This document shows, one piece after another, positions 26,101-35,031 of a DNA stretch of 64,000 nucleotides (positions within the stretch are counted from its first letter, which is position 1; each line of letters opens with the position of its first letter). A program made the translations under genes and the position numbers. This DNA is from Oegoconia quadripuncta (taxonomy: Eukaryota; Arthropoda; Insecta; Lepidoptera; Autostichidae). The stretch is from contig OX438741.1 of the NCBI GenBank assembly GCA_949316235.1, positions 39,222,962 through 39,286,961 on the forward strand, written 5' to 3'. Below the pieces are notes generated by a model, which had not been told where the DNA came from, made no database searches, and saw only the letters and a program-made list of their open reading frames with translations.

Positions 26101-29100
26101 AAGTAGATATAACTTATCATTGCTTTATAATGGATATCAAGTTCACAAAAACCACCCATGATTTATTATCGCGTAGCCTTGGTCTTGGATAATAATCATT
26201 TAATCTGTCTGATAATGTGCGCACCGATCGACTCTACGGCCACCGCATATAAAACTGCATCAACACACTGATATTGCTACGCTTGTAATTTATTATTATT
26301 ATTATTTGGCCTGGCGCCGCAGGGCGCGTGGAGTTAGCTCATCGGCCCGCAGTAATCACGTGAATTTAGGGATTAAAGGTACCTTTTATGCCGATGCAGT
26401 ACATCACGACTATATGTACCAAGTTTCGTCTAAATCTGTTCAGGCGTTTTACTGGACAAATATCATGACAGACGAAAAAATTTGAGTGTTTAGGGACCTT
26501 CGATACTCCGATTAGGTAATATTTACTTGAAGCTAGAGTTACACAGATATAATTAGATGAAGACATTCAATATTTACTTGATAACACACACATATTATGT
26601 ATAATGTATTAACCCCCGACGCAAAAAGATGAGTAAATGAAGTATTGCTCCTACGACCTACTGAGGTACTCTTGGTGTGTAATAAATTATTTGTAAAGAG
26701 ATTTGATCGTTATTATTGCCCCTGGACTCATAGAATACATAATGATAATTTTAAAATACTATAAATATATAAATTTAAAAGCTTTAATTAATAAATTTTA
26801 AAGTTTTGCAAAACTATAATTACCTATATAAATTTAAAAGCTTGAGGCGTTCAGTTACACAGGGTGCTATACTTCAGTATGATAAATGTTAAAATTTTCT
26901 ACGTTTTAATAAACCTTTTTTCCAATATATTTAATTTTTACTTTTTAGTCTTTAAATTTGTTGGAGTATATTTATATACCTACTATTTTGCATGTCCATA
27001 ATAACAATCTTTGACGAAAGGTTTATTATTAACTTTTTTATTTTCTAAAGCTATATTTAAATCATTATCATTATTAACAGTATTAAATTATTTATACCAT
27101 TGACATAATTTAGTTGTTCCCTGATTATTCCATGTTTTTATTATTCATTTTCGCAATAGACGCTCCTCAGCACGTGTCCCACCTTGAACTTCTGACCTTT
27201 GTCATCATGTTTATTGGAATGTACTCACTAGACTATATTAGCAGTTTCCAGAAGGGAATTCCAATGGCAAACTTCCGGTTCCATCTTCAGACCCTCGTCA
27301 TCATGTGTATTGGAATGTACGCATGAGAACAAAACAAACAAGCCCAAACTCGACTATCTTAGCATTTGCCATCATGGGGTTCCAGTCCCTACAGCCCCGG
27401 CTCCATCATCAGATCTGCTCGGTGGTTCCATAATATTGCATTGTCACTGAACATACATAAATATGCCAAATTTCAGCTCAATCAGACACCAGCAAGTGGT
27501 AAAAAATTGGTTTGCAAATTTTGAAACGGACGACTTACATATTATGTACTCACATTATGAACATTTCAAACTAAAGAAAAGCTTGTTAAAAGGATAGAAT
27601 GCCTTCTAATACCATTCTCTATTTTTATTATTAAAAGTACCAGGCAGGACCCGTTTGTTTCACCCTGTATATTTTAATATTGACTACCAGGACTTGTTTG
27701 TGATTAGACCATTCTAACTGACAATTAAAAATTCCATATAAAAAAAATTTATTCACACCTCAAACATAATATAACACAGCAGGAATATAAGTGAGTCAAT
27801 ACATGATAGTAAATAAATAATATTTATTATAATAATATTGGCACTAACTCAACACATGCATGTATCGGTAAGATATGAATATTTAAAAGTAAGCAACTAT
27901 TAGTGTTTCTATTTACTTTTCTGAAGTGTGTGTACTCCTGAGTACATCATTATTTGAGTACATAACAAACTGAATTAGGTAGGTACTTACTTTTTGAAGT
28001 AATAATTACATTCAAGCAACTTGTAGATAAATTGAAACACTCATGGCTCAGTCTCTATTCATTTTCAGTTAGCGAAGTTAAACAGTACTTGACATGGTAG
28101 CCCTTGGATGGGTGGCCACTAGTGAGATTTACACATGTGTGTATCCAAGCTACAGAGGGCACATTAAACATTCGACCCAGTTCATTTCAATTGGAGGCAG
28201 TTGTAAAGCAAGTCGGTGGCCAACAGATTGGAAACACTTACTGTCAGGTGGCCACTACTCCTAAGTTCCTAACACATATCCAGCACTCCTCACTAAAGCC
28301 TATGTGGTGCGTTATGGACCTCTCTAGTGGCAAGTTAGTGCAGTGGGAACATAAGCATAGGCATAAGGCAGTTGATATGAAATTAACATTTTGGAGGATA
28401 TAGAGTAATACACAATAAAATTTCATTGAATTTCTGATAGATGCTGTATCTGAGAAACCTGAATGGATAATGTGTTGTAGACACTTATTCGTGGCACATC
28501 TATCAGATCTGATATTACTTCAACCCGTTTGTTATTATGAGTTGTAATATTTCTGCTGTTGATGTGTCTTATTGAATACAATAACAGCACATCAGTATGT
28601 AAAAATAAGTGTGTTAAGACAATTCCTTGTTACTTATGATCACGTGAACAGAGGATCCGTTTGCCTAAAACATACGCTACAGCCCAGTTTAGCATCAGTC
28701 CAATAATAATTATTGTTATATATGAATGTTATATCTATTGTATACTGACAAAAGAATTCTTTTAATTTTAATTGAAATGGTATTAATAATCAAAATGTGC
28801 AATACATAATTATTTTTTTCTTCTTCTCATATATTTATATATGTCAATATTTGCTAAATATACTATAGATATATTTATAAATTATGTGTAGCAATCGATG
28901 TCCCACAATAAAGTAATGTAATTTTTTATATGCAGGTAATCAATCATTCATTATTTTGTTTTCCATGTTATGTAGGTACCTAAGCAAATTAATCAACTGG
29001 AGATACGAAATAATTATAATTATTGACTTGAGAGTTAGTTTGTAATCAACCACGGAGCACCAAACTTCTTACAAGGGAAAAACATTCTAGCTGCTCCCTT

Positions 29101-29465
29101 ATCTCCATCATAACCTCGAACTCTGTTCTGGTGTGATGACGTCATTCATCAGGACCAAAGTTCAATTTCGAGACGATTGCAGCACAAGTAATCTCGCAAG
29201 ATAAAGAGGAAAACGGAGTCGTGCGCCCTGACCTCGTGTATGTGGAAGCTAGTCGGTACTCACTGAAGAACACCCGGTAGTCGGGCGCGTACGCGGAGCC
29301 TCGCTCCTCGGCGATGAACATGTTGGTGCGGTTGTGGAGCGGCGCGGGCGAGCCGCTGGCAGACAGGAGGCGGCGCGACGGAGAGGGGCCGCAGGGAACA
29401 GCTGCTCCAGCGGTCGACGACGGCAGCAGTCTCACCGACTGCAACAGCAGGCGTGTTAATGACAT
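17016..29465 (-). CDS. Nurf-38: Inorganic pyrophosphatase (Nurf-38 orthologue), six exons, C-terminus missing
   Basis: Soluble family I inorganic pyrophosphatase hydrolyses PPi to two phosphates with Mg2+; in flies the same protein is the 38-kDa subunit of the NURF chromatin remodelling complex. Exons on the minus strand, all phases matching: 29,465-29,264; 24,629-24,425; 24,030-23,855; 22,862-22,639; 21,622-21,561; 17,125-17,016 (979 nt, about 326 residues). Joined motifs in order: leader, [55 protein letters not shown] (Asp triad), [39 protein letters not shown]. The first exon has mitochondrial-leader character up to Met49, a likely internal start. A short C-terminal exon was not located. 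The introns of 4.6 and 4.4 kb contain transposon remnants. Confidence 0.93.
17835..18085 (+). mobile_element. LINE reverse-transcriptase fragment
   Basis: The plus strand encodes [32 protein letters not shown] and, after a frameshift, [11 protein letters not shown]...IEKYMINR, the N-terminal RT region of a LINE. No catalytic box follows. It lies antisense within pyrophosphatase intron 5. Confidence 0.65.
18700..19905 (-). mobile_element. Ty3/gypsy retrotransposon remnant (gag, RT and integrase pieces)
   Basis: Minus strand, in order: gag-like region at 19,902-19,500 ([20 protein letters not shown]), RT at 19,320-18,890 ([47 protein letters not shown], catalytic box FLDD), and an integrase scrap at about 18,800-18,700 ([11 protein letters not shown]). 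Protease and most of RT/RNase H are deleted. GC-rich segments (19,372-19,495 and about 18,783-18,880) interrupt it and are unlike the AT-rich element. No LTRs were recognised. Confidence 0.8.
19999..20250 (+). CDS. Hypothetical 83-aa ORF with signal-like N-terminus
   Basis: Starts [20 protein letters not shown], which resembles a secretion signal, and later has the Cys pattern [12 protein letters not shown]. It lies inside pyrophosphatase intron 5 on the other strand, beside the gypsy remnant. No homologue or splice partner is recognised; it could be chance or part of a transposon. Confidence 0.18.
   Translation: MNIFQWYIVVLSGMLSIQAERQGLPYQIISFARNAMSRELIHTDVNRNILNGCEDCYKSLFCSCIISHLIAKFWSQCSLMPTL
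21561..21622 (-). CDS. Nurf-38: Pyrophosphatase exon 5: short 62-nt exon
   Basis: Encodes [20 protein letters not shown] and two bases of the next codon. Acceptor TGTGTGCAG, donor GTGAGT. It aligns with the HKFWQNLV region of the fly protein. Too short to be found by ORF length. Confidence 0.88.
21720..21850. repeat. Short interspersed repeat Y, copy 1
   Basis: The core CTATCCGCTGCAGGCGCTGC, ACATTTCT and GTCGAAACAAAACTCACACT is shared in the same order and orientation with 51,040-51,172. Non-coding; class unknown. Confidence 0.65.
22112..22195 (-). repeat. tRNA-derived SINE head
   Basis: The plus strand AAATTCGAACCCGCGACC is the reverse complement of a B box (GGTCGCGGGTTCGAATTT), with an A-box-like segment near 22,185. 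No aminoacyl stem closes, so this is a SINE head rather than a tRNA gene. It lies in pyrophosphatase intron 4. Confidence 0.55.
22639..22862 (-). CDS. Nurf-38: Pyrophosphatase exon 4: active-site completion
   Basis: Encodes [20 protein letters not shown], with the additional catalytic Asp and Lys residues, and [13 protein letters not shown] with the conserved Tyr-Lys pair. Acceptor GCACAG, donor GTCAGT, ending in phase 0. Confidence 0.96.
23625..23757. repeat. Interspersed repeat Z, copy 1
   Basis: CTCGAGTTTTTGCTTGTTCT, AAGCAGTAGCTTAAAAAAT and GACTATTTTAAGTGTACCCT recur in reverse complement at 57,848-57,967. Non-coding, class unknown; it lies in pyrophosphatase intron 3. Confidence 0.65.
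23855..24030 (-). CDS. Nurf-38: Pyrophosphatase exon 3: catalytic Asp signature
   Basis: Encodes [15 protein letters not shown] and [12 protein letters not shown]. The three Asp residues of DxDPxxD are the metal ligands that define family I pyrophosphatases; all are intact. Acceptor CGGCAG, donor GTGGGT. Confidence 0.96.
24425..24629 (-). CDS. Nurf-38: Pyrophosphatase exon 2: beta-barrel start
   Basis: Acceptor CGGCAG at 24,632-24,630 and donor GTGAGT at 24,424. Encodes [26 protein letters not shown] and PIKQDVKKG...VFPHHG, including the Arg of the PRWTNAK phosphate-binding motif. Strong GC bias at third positions. Confidence 0.95.
25577..25660 (+). repeat. tRNA-like SINE head
   Basis: GCGGTCGCGGGTTCCAATCC with CGCTAGGAGC gives a T-arm-like stem and near-consensus B box. 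The upstream half does not fold as a D-arm and the acceptor stem is absent. Confidence 0.5.
28066..28124 (+). repeat. 5S rRNA-derived fragment, copy 1
   Basis: GCGAAGTTAAACAG, then TTGGATGGGTGGCC match the middle of eukaryotic 5S rRNA (CGAAGTTAAGCAACGT...TTGGATGGGTGACC), the region holding the internal pol III promoter. Neither end of 5S is present, so it is a 5S-derived SINE or pseudogene rather than an rRNA gene. A second copy with the same left flank lies at 58,660-58,720. Confidence 0.65.
29264..29465 (-). CDS. Nurf-38: Pyrophosphatase exon 1: leader and N-terminus
   Basis: Begins [17 protein letters not shown], Arg/Ser/Leu-rich without acidic residues for about 50 residues, as in a mitochondrial presequence, then [15 protein letters not shown], which aligns with the start of the conserved family region. 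Met49 lies just before that region and would give a form without the leader. The exon ends in phase 1 on GTGAGT; the leftover A joins AG of exon 2 to give Lys. Confidence 0.88.
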
Positions 29466-29499
29466 TTGTTGGCGGAACTATCGGTGACTTTGACATTGA

Positions 29500-29925
29500 C
29501 TGACAGGCGGTGTCACCATTTTTTTTTTAATTCAATCCTCTCGGAGAGGGCAAAGGGAACTAAGCTCTTACAGCCATGTCTTATTTCTCTTATTTCTTCA
29601 GCTTAGGCCGGGTGTCCTGTGCCAAATGTGGGAAACATTACACAAAAACATTGGAACAAAGAGGCGTGGCCATACACATTTGTGAATGGATACACAATGT
29701 TTTTGACAAAACAAGTCATTCGTCGTATACAAAGTCTAGTCACGGTCAAGTCATTCTTCAGTAAAGTGGCAGAATGCTTTACGATAGATTTTAGCAGCTT
29801 CTTGTGGGCACCTGAAAGCTTCGTTACAGATTTGAACAAAATCTTCAATTCACTTGTACACCACCACTGACTTTTACTCCGTAATATCCTGCCATAGTGA
29901 AGCTAAACTCGGAATGCACAAATTA
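29500..29925 (+). repeat. Interspersed repeat X, copy A (5' part, split by a Helitron)
   Basis: Contains CTCGGAGAGGGCAAAGGGA, ACAGCCATGTCTTATTTCTC, GTCTAGTCACGGTCAAGTCA, AAGTGGCAGAATGCTTTACG and GGAATGCACAAATTA. The family recurs at 33,250-33,380 and, reversed, at 52,370-52,615 and 52,620-53,015. This copy is interrupted after base 29,925 by the Helitron and continues at 33,162-33,240 (AAAAATGCAACATCACTCGC). It also carries a private insertion near 29,603-29,706. Class unknown. Confidence 0.75.
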
Positions 29926-30285
29926 TCTAAATATATAAAGGAAGAAACTGACTGACTGACTGACTGACTGACTGACTGACATATCAACGCACAGGCCAAA
30001 CCGCTGGGTCTAGAGTTTCCAAATTTGGCACGTAGGTTCCTTACGAGGTCTAGGGGAGCACTAAGAAAGGATTTTTCAAAATTCACCCTTTAAGGGGGTG
30101 AAACAGGGGTGGGAAGTTTGTATGAAGAAACAGTATAACTTGGACATTTCGACTATTTTCGACTCGAAACTTCGCAAGAGTACTCCTAGGAACAAATAAG
30201 CTAATACGTGTTTTGAGATTTTTCGAAAAACAACCCCCTGGGGTGTGAAATGGGGGTTGAAACCATAAAATCGTTGAAACCAAAA

Positions 30286-31712
30286 AATGGGGTGCGATGT
30301 CAGACAACCTCCTCGTGTGCCTGATAGCTACTTGTCCCCCTGGATACGTCTGGGGGGAACGGTAGTCGTTGGGCCGGTGCACCCTGGGCATCGGTCAACA
30401 ACTTCCCTTTAAGGGTTCTTGTTGACGGATGGCTAATAGTCTGACGGGGTGGGCTCCTCCGCGTGTCCCTCTGGTTTAGCAGAGGGCACTGCGGATGGAG
30501 CAGGAGACGCTCCCCTCCTAGCGGGGGAGTAAGGGTGGGCTCGGTGTGTACTCGCACTGCCGCCGAGCAGGCCTGGGGAGGAGGTTAGGGGGAACCTCCT
30601 ACCCCTTGCCACCGCCGGGCTCGTAATCCGGGACCGCGGCTTTCAGCTGCAGTCCGGGACCGAGGGTCTTGGCTTAACCGCCCGGACCGCGAGGAAGGAA
30701 AACCTCTATAAAAAACCAGCCCAAGTTTCGGCTCCGAGGCCCGCCTCGGCGCCGAAATGCCCTTGTCGTCCCACTCCCGAAAATTCGTTTTCGGGAGTGG
30801 AACGACGAGGGATGGTGGAGGGCGAATTCCACCACAGCGGGCTACGGCGAGGAAGCGGCGCTCCCTGAGGAATGCCCATCTGGGCAGGGGGCGCCGTGAA
30901 ATCGTCTGCAGCACGTGGGCGACCTCTCCTTGACGACTGCAGCTAAGGCTGCGGCCGTCGACGAGAGGTCGTGGGGAGCGCCCCCCCCCCCCCCCTCTGT
31001 TCGGGGGGGGGGGGGGCGACGGCGGGCGGGTCGGAGGGGCGGTGTCAGCCAGCTGCCTCTACGGGCTTCCCGCTGTCGCAGGCCGCTATGGTAGGGGACG
31101 ACCTCTCTGTTGAGAGGTCGTAGCCGTGCGGGACGGCCACTCTTTGCCGCCCGCAGCCAGGTTTGAGCTGCGGACGCCAAGGAGGGGCCGTGGAAAGCGG
31201 TCCTCTCTCTCTGCGAGGCGTGGAAACCTCTGCGAGGTCGGTCACTCGCAGAGGCCTCGCGGAGCGAGGGGGAAATGCAGCCGCACAGGGGGCACGGAGG
31301 AGAGCTTATCTTTACTGATAGGCGATCCTCTGCCCCCCCTACCCTGCGGGGCCGTGGGTGGCGATCCGGGGGGATCACCGCCCACACATAGGCCCCGCGA
31401 GAAGGCGCGCGCGGTGTTTTCCGCGCGCCTTCTAGAGGTGGCTGGACCAGGCGATTCCTCCCTGCTCCAGCCCAGAGGTGGGCCTGCCGCCGCTTTTGCC
31501 CTGGCGGCGGGCACCGCGCTGGCGTGGCTGCGGACGAATACCAGATGGTACCCGTGGCCACGCCGTCAACGGCGCGCGCGAGGGAACACCCAGGAGTTTT
31601 TAGTCGGTAGGCCGGCACCTTCTGTGCCGGAGTCCGACATAATCCGCCCCCCTCCCCCGAGGAGGGCGGATAAGCATGAGCGTTTCTCCTGGTAAAAAAA
31701 AAAAAAAAAAAA
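30286..31712 (+). mobile_element. Structured poly(A) retroposon, copy 1 (nested in the Helitron)
   Basis: Begins TGCGATGTCAGACAACCTCC and ends in an A-run (31,693-31,712). Co-linear with 41,853-43,207 from the same first base to the same tail, with small indels (for example a G/C homopolymer block at about 30,980-31,015). No frame shows reverse transcriptase or any known motif. Several long stems can be drawn: 30,760-30,811, about 31,400-31,433 and the 3' stem GTCGG...CCGAC at 31,603-31,638. GC content contrasts sharply with the AT-rich host Helitron. Confidence 0.8.
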
Positions 31713-31734
31713 AGGGGTGGGGGTTGCTACAAAA

Positions 31735-32310
31735 AAGTCTATATTGGACAACCCCCTGGGGTGTGAAATGGGGGTTAAAACCATATAATCGATAATGGTG
31801 TCGTTATTTAGATTTTATGGGATATTGATTATGAATATGACATTTATTTTAAGTTAACCCTCTAGGGTTGAGATAGGGGTGGGGGTTGATACCAAAAGAG
31901 TCAATATTGGTGTCATTATTTAGGTTTTTTGGGACGTTGATTACGAAAATGCCATTTGTTTTGAAGCTAACCCCTTGGGGTTAGAGAATGAGATAAGGGT
32001 GAGTTGAGATTTTTCGAAAAACAGCCCCCTGGGGTGTGAAATGGGGGTTGAAACCATAAAATCGATATTGGTGTCGTTATTTAGGTTTTTTGGGATGTTG
32101 ATTATGAAAATGACATTTATTTTAAGCCAACCCTCTAGGGGTGAGATAGGGGTGGGGGATGATACCAAAAAAGTCTATATTGGTGTCGTTATTATGGTTT
32201 TTTGGGACGTTGATTGCGAAAATGACATTTATTTTGAAGCTAACCCCTTGGGGTTAGAGAATGAGATAAGGGTGAGTTGAGATTTTTCGAAAAACAGCCC
32301 CCTGGGTTGT
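31735..32310 (+). repeat. About 280-bp tandem repeats inside the Helitron
   Basis: Two nearly complete units share CCCCCTGGGGTGTGAAATGG, GGTGTCGTTATTTAGG, TTTTTTGGGA, GACATTTATTTTAAG, GGGGTGGGGG and GAGATTTTTCGAAAAACAG. A partial unit precedes the retroposon at 30,200-30,285, so the retroposon landed in this tandem block. Confidence 0.85.
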
Positions 32311-32329
32311 AATCACAAATTCAAATTGG

Positions 32330-32800
32330 TGTCGAAGTCGAAGAGTCAATGTCGAAGATTCAAATTCGAAATTCAAAGTCGAAGGCTCAAAGTCGAAGGC
32401 TCAAATTCGAAGGCTCAAAGTCGAAGTCTCAAAGTCGTAGGCTCAAATTCGAAGGCTCAAAGTCGTAGGCTCAAATTCGAAGGCTCAAAGTCGAAGGCTC
32501 AAAGTCGAAGGCTCAAATTCGAAGGCTCAAATTCGAAGGCTCAAAGTCGAAGGCTCAAAGTCGAAGACTCAAATTCGAAGGCTCAAAGTCGAAGGCTCAA
32601 AGTCGAAGACTCAAATTCGAAGGCTCAAAGTCGAAGGCTCAAAGTCGAAGGCTCAAATTCGAAGGCTCAAAGTCGAAGGCTCAAAGTCGAAGACTCAAAT
32701 TCGAAGGCTCAAAGTCGAAGGCTCAAAGTCGAAGACTCAAAGTCGAAGGCTCAAAGTCGAAGGCTCAAAGTCGAAGACTCACAGTCGAAGACTCAAAGTC
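32330..32800 (+). repeat. 14-bp satellite with long chance ORF
   Basis: More than 30 head-to-tail copies of a 14-bp unit, (A/G/T)TCGAAGGCTCAAA, with G/A and G/T variants that themselves recur every three units. Three units make 42 bp, so a plus-strand frame of 171 codons stays open as a Ser/Lys/Arg repeat. Its translation is a product of the repeat, not evidence of a gene. Confidence 0.93.
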
Positions 32801-32814
32801 GAAAAGTAAAATTC

Positions 32815-33065
32815 ATAGTCAAAGTCGTGTCAAAGTCATAGTCAAAGTCATAGGCAAAGTCATAGTCAAAGTCGTAATCGAAGTCATAGTCAAAGTCAAA
32901 GTCATAGTCAATGTCAAAGTCCTATGACTTTGACTTTGACATTGACTATGACTTTGACTATGACTATGACTTTGACTATTCAAAGTCATAGTCATAGTCA
33001 AAGTCATAGTCAATGTCAAAGTCAAAGTCAAAGTCAATGTCGTAGTCAATGTCATAGTCGAAACT
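32815..33065. repeat. GTCAAAGTCATA repeats with strand flips
   Basis: A 6/12-bp repeat (GTCAAA, GTCATA) runs forward from 32,815, flips to its reverse complement (GACTTTGACTATGAC) at about 32,923-32,979, then flips back to forward until about 33,060. The flipped block makes long inverted repeats able to form cruciforms. Confidence 0.9.
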
Positions 33066-33249
33066 CTACATGGTAATTTTCTGCTGAATGTATTCCCGTG
33101 GGAAAGTAATAAAGTGTTGATTCATGTAGTCTACGCGGACGAAGTCGCGGGCAGCTGCTAGTAACAAATAAAAAGAAAAATGCAACATCACTCGCTGAGT
33201 TCCGGCCAAAAATCCTCTTTTATAATTTTAATTCACATTCTAAAAAAAA

Positions 33250-33380
33250 TTCACTCCTCTCGGGGAAGGCAAAGGGATCTAATAATTTCTCTTATTTATT
33301 CAGTTTAGTGAAGTAAATCTCATTCAAAACAAGTCAATCGTCGTATTCTTGACGTATACAGTCTAGTCACGGACCAGTAG
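33250..33380 (+). repeat. Interspersed repeat X, copy B
   Basis: CTCCTCTCGGGGAAGGCAAA, TTATTTATTCAGTTTAGTG, GTCAATCGTCGTATTC and GTCTAGTCACGG match the 5' portion of repeat X copy A. It ends after about 130 bp. Confidence 0.65.
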
Positions 33381-34911
33381 GATGACCTCACTGCTTACTT
33401 TTGGATTGATGATCCATATATTTTTATGTTGAATTATGTAGTACATACAATCTGATCCATTAAGTTAAATATATAAGCGTCGCTAAATGATCAAATAAAG
33501 TTTTCTTATTCTTATCCTTTATAATAATATTAAAAAAATCATCTATTTACTAGATAATATTTTTTACAATATTCAGTGTTGAATGTAGTAAAGTTTACTG
33601 GTGTATGTTATTATTATTATTATAGACTAGCAGCATTACTGCTGGTATGTCTATGTCACAGTGTTGGAAGAGTTCACATTGTTCATTATGTTGTTATTCA
33701 GTCAGTATGTAGTCCCACTCTTCCATATTATATTTTTATCACTAATTCAAAATAAAAAGTGTATAAATCAAAAGCGCTCACTCGCGCGTGTATGGGCATA
33801 TGCGTACATGTGAATATCGGTGTGTGTGTTTGTGTTGTAACTTCTAAAAAATAATTAAATATCGCTAACGTCCCGCTGGTACCGATCGGTACCACCTAAA
33901 CGCGCATGAAACTTATTATTCCAATAATAGAAACTAAACTACTAAAAGCTATACATACAAACTAATAAACTTAAACTTAAAAACTTAAAATCTAAGGAAA
34001 TACTCATAAAATAAATTATAGTGAACTAATGATTTAAAATATAAGTTAAGAAATATAAATTAATATACGAACTTACGGACTACGCAATTCAACTAAATCA
34101 GACGAAAATGCATTGTGACCGGTTCGTTCATTTACTGTTGACTGACGGTTCGGTCGGTCGTTCGGTTGAGTCACTCACTCTCGATTCGTCAAACCTTAAT
34201 GGTGTAGCCGTAATCTAAATGCAATTACTTGAATATTAACTTTAGTTGGCTACATTAATAACATTGTGACGTGCTAAATCCCAAACTAGGAACTCCGATA
34301 GGAGCACAGGAAACCCCTCTAAAAGCACAGATTCCATTGGCAGTGGAGCGTGGAACTGGCGTTTTCCCGTTTTTTTTTTTTGAAGTATTCGAAGTTTCAA
34401 TGCCCACTTAACGACGACCACCGCGGCCGAATAAGATGCCAGCCGGGGGAGTCACGTACCTTTAAAGATACCAACGCTAACACTACCATTCCTCGCCTAG
34501 GCCTACCTATCTACGACTCTCTTTAATTTAATAATTTGTAAGTCTCGCTCAAACTTTTCTTTTCTTTTCCTAGTTCCCCTTAACATCTGACCTGCTATGG
34601 TGACAGTGTGTATGTGTGTTGTGTGTGTGTCAATGTGTGTGATCTTATTTCATTTATCTATTTACTTATATGTACTTATACAGCGTACATTAATATGGTA
34701 CCGTACCATACCTTAACTTTGGAAATGAGTTTACTCGTCTATTTCTTTTTTATGAGAGCTTCAATTTCGTCATACATTTCAGTTTTCAGGCCAATGTAAC
34801 TTGTACAGTTTTTCAGTCCAAAACGAAAACAATATACGTGATCAGTATTCCCGAACGAATAATGTTGAGATTTCGGGGGTACGAGTTAAAAATGAGGAAA
34901 ATCTTAATCGG
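33381..34911. other. Gene-free stretch
   Basis: AT-rich DNA with short GT runs (about 33,820 and 34,605). No supportable exon, RNA gene or identifiable transposon. Confidence 0.5.
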
Positions 34912-35031
34912 GGGGCACGGCAGTGCCCCCGCCAAGTCGAGCGCGAAGCAAACACTGCCGTACCATCCTTTACTGGAACCATTTCGCCGCATTTTCAGGC
35001 CGCTATTTTAGAACCTCTGGATAAAACTAGT
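34912..35031 (+). repeat. 119-bp repeat W, copy 1
   Basis: Starts GGGGGGCACGGCAGTGCCCC, a G/C hairpin, and runs to GAACCTCTGGATAAAACTAG. It matches 44,731-44,850 with about two differences. Here it abuts the 5'-truncated copia element. Confidence 0.85.

Larger units (their letters stand above)
24630..29263. other. Pyrophosphatase intron 1 with repeat fragments
   Basis: This 4.6-kb intron holds no exon I can support. It contains a tRNA-like SINE head (25,577-25,660), CCCCGACGGAAAACGACGGG-type blocks at about 25,483, 26,030 and 26,608 that are scattered repeat fragments, a locally duplicated CATCATGT-TATTGGAATGTAC block (27,200-27,325), and a 5S-rRNA-like fragment at 28,066. CCCGATTTCGGCGAAGCCAA near 24,967 belongs to another dispersed repeat. 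Confidence 0.5.
29926..33161 (+). mobile_element. Non-autonomous Helitron, 3.2 kb, precisely delimited
   Basis: The 5' end is TCTAAATATATAAAGG followed by a GACT tandem run; the 3' end is ACGCGGACGAAGTCGCGG then CTGCTAG, i.e. TC...CTAG termini with a GC-rich palindromic block before the end. It lies between A (29,925) and T (33,162) of repeat X. The uninterrupted repeat X copy at 52,620-53,015 shows the empty site, AAATTATAA, with no target duplication, the Helitron insertion rule. No Rep/helicase ORF; the interior holds the 1.4-kb retroposon and three blocks of tandem repeats. Confidence 0.85.

Noticed and set aside
28066..28124. 5S rRNA gene
   Set aside because: Only the central half of 5S is present and both ends are missing.
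28104..28403. 99-codon plus-strand ORF in pyrophosphatase intron 1
   Set aside because: Begins in 5S-derived sequence and shows no domain; treated as chance.
30842..31695. 258- and 189-codon ORFs in the 1.4-kb retroposon
   Set aside because: GC-rich overlapping frames on both strands with no motif; the second copy has frame-breaking indels relative to these frames.
32326..32841. 171-codon Ser/Lys/Arg repeat ORF
   Set aside because: Open only because three 14-bp units make 42 bp; it lies in Helitron satellite DNA.
32330..33065. CRISPR-like array
   Set aside because: Repeats are contiguous with no unique spacers, and the DNA is eukaryotic.
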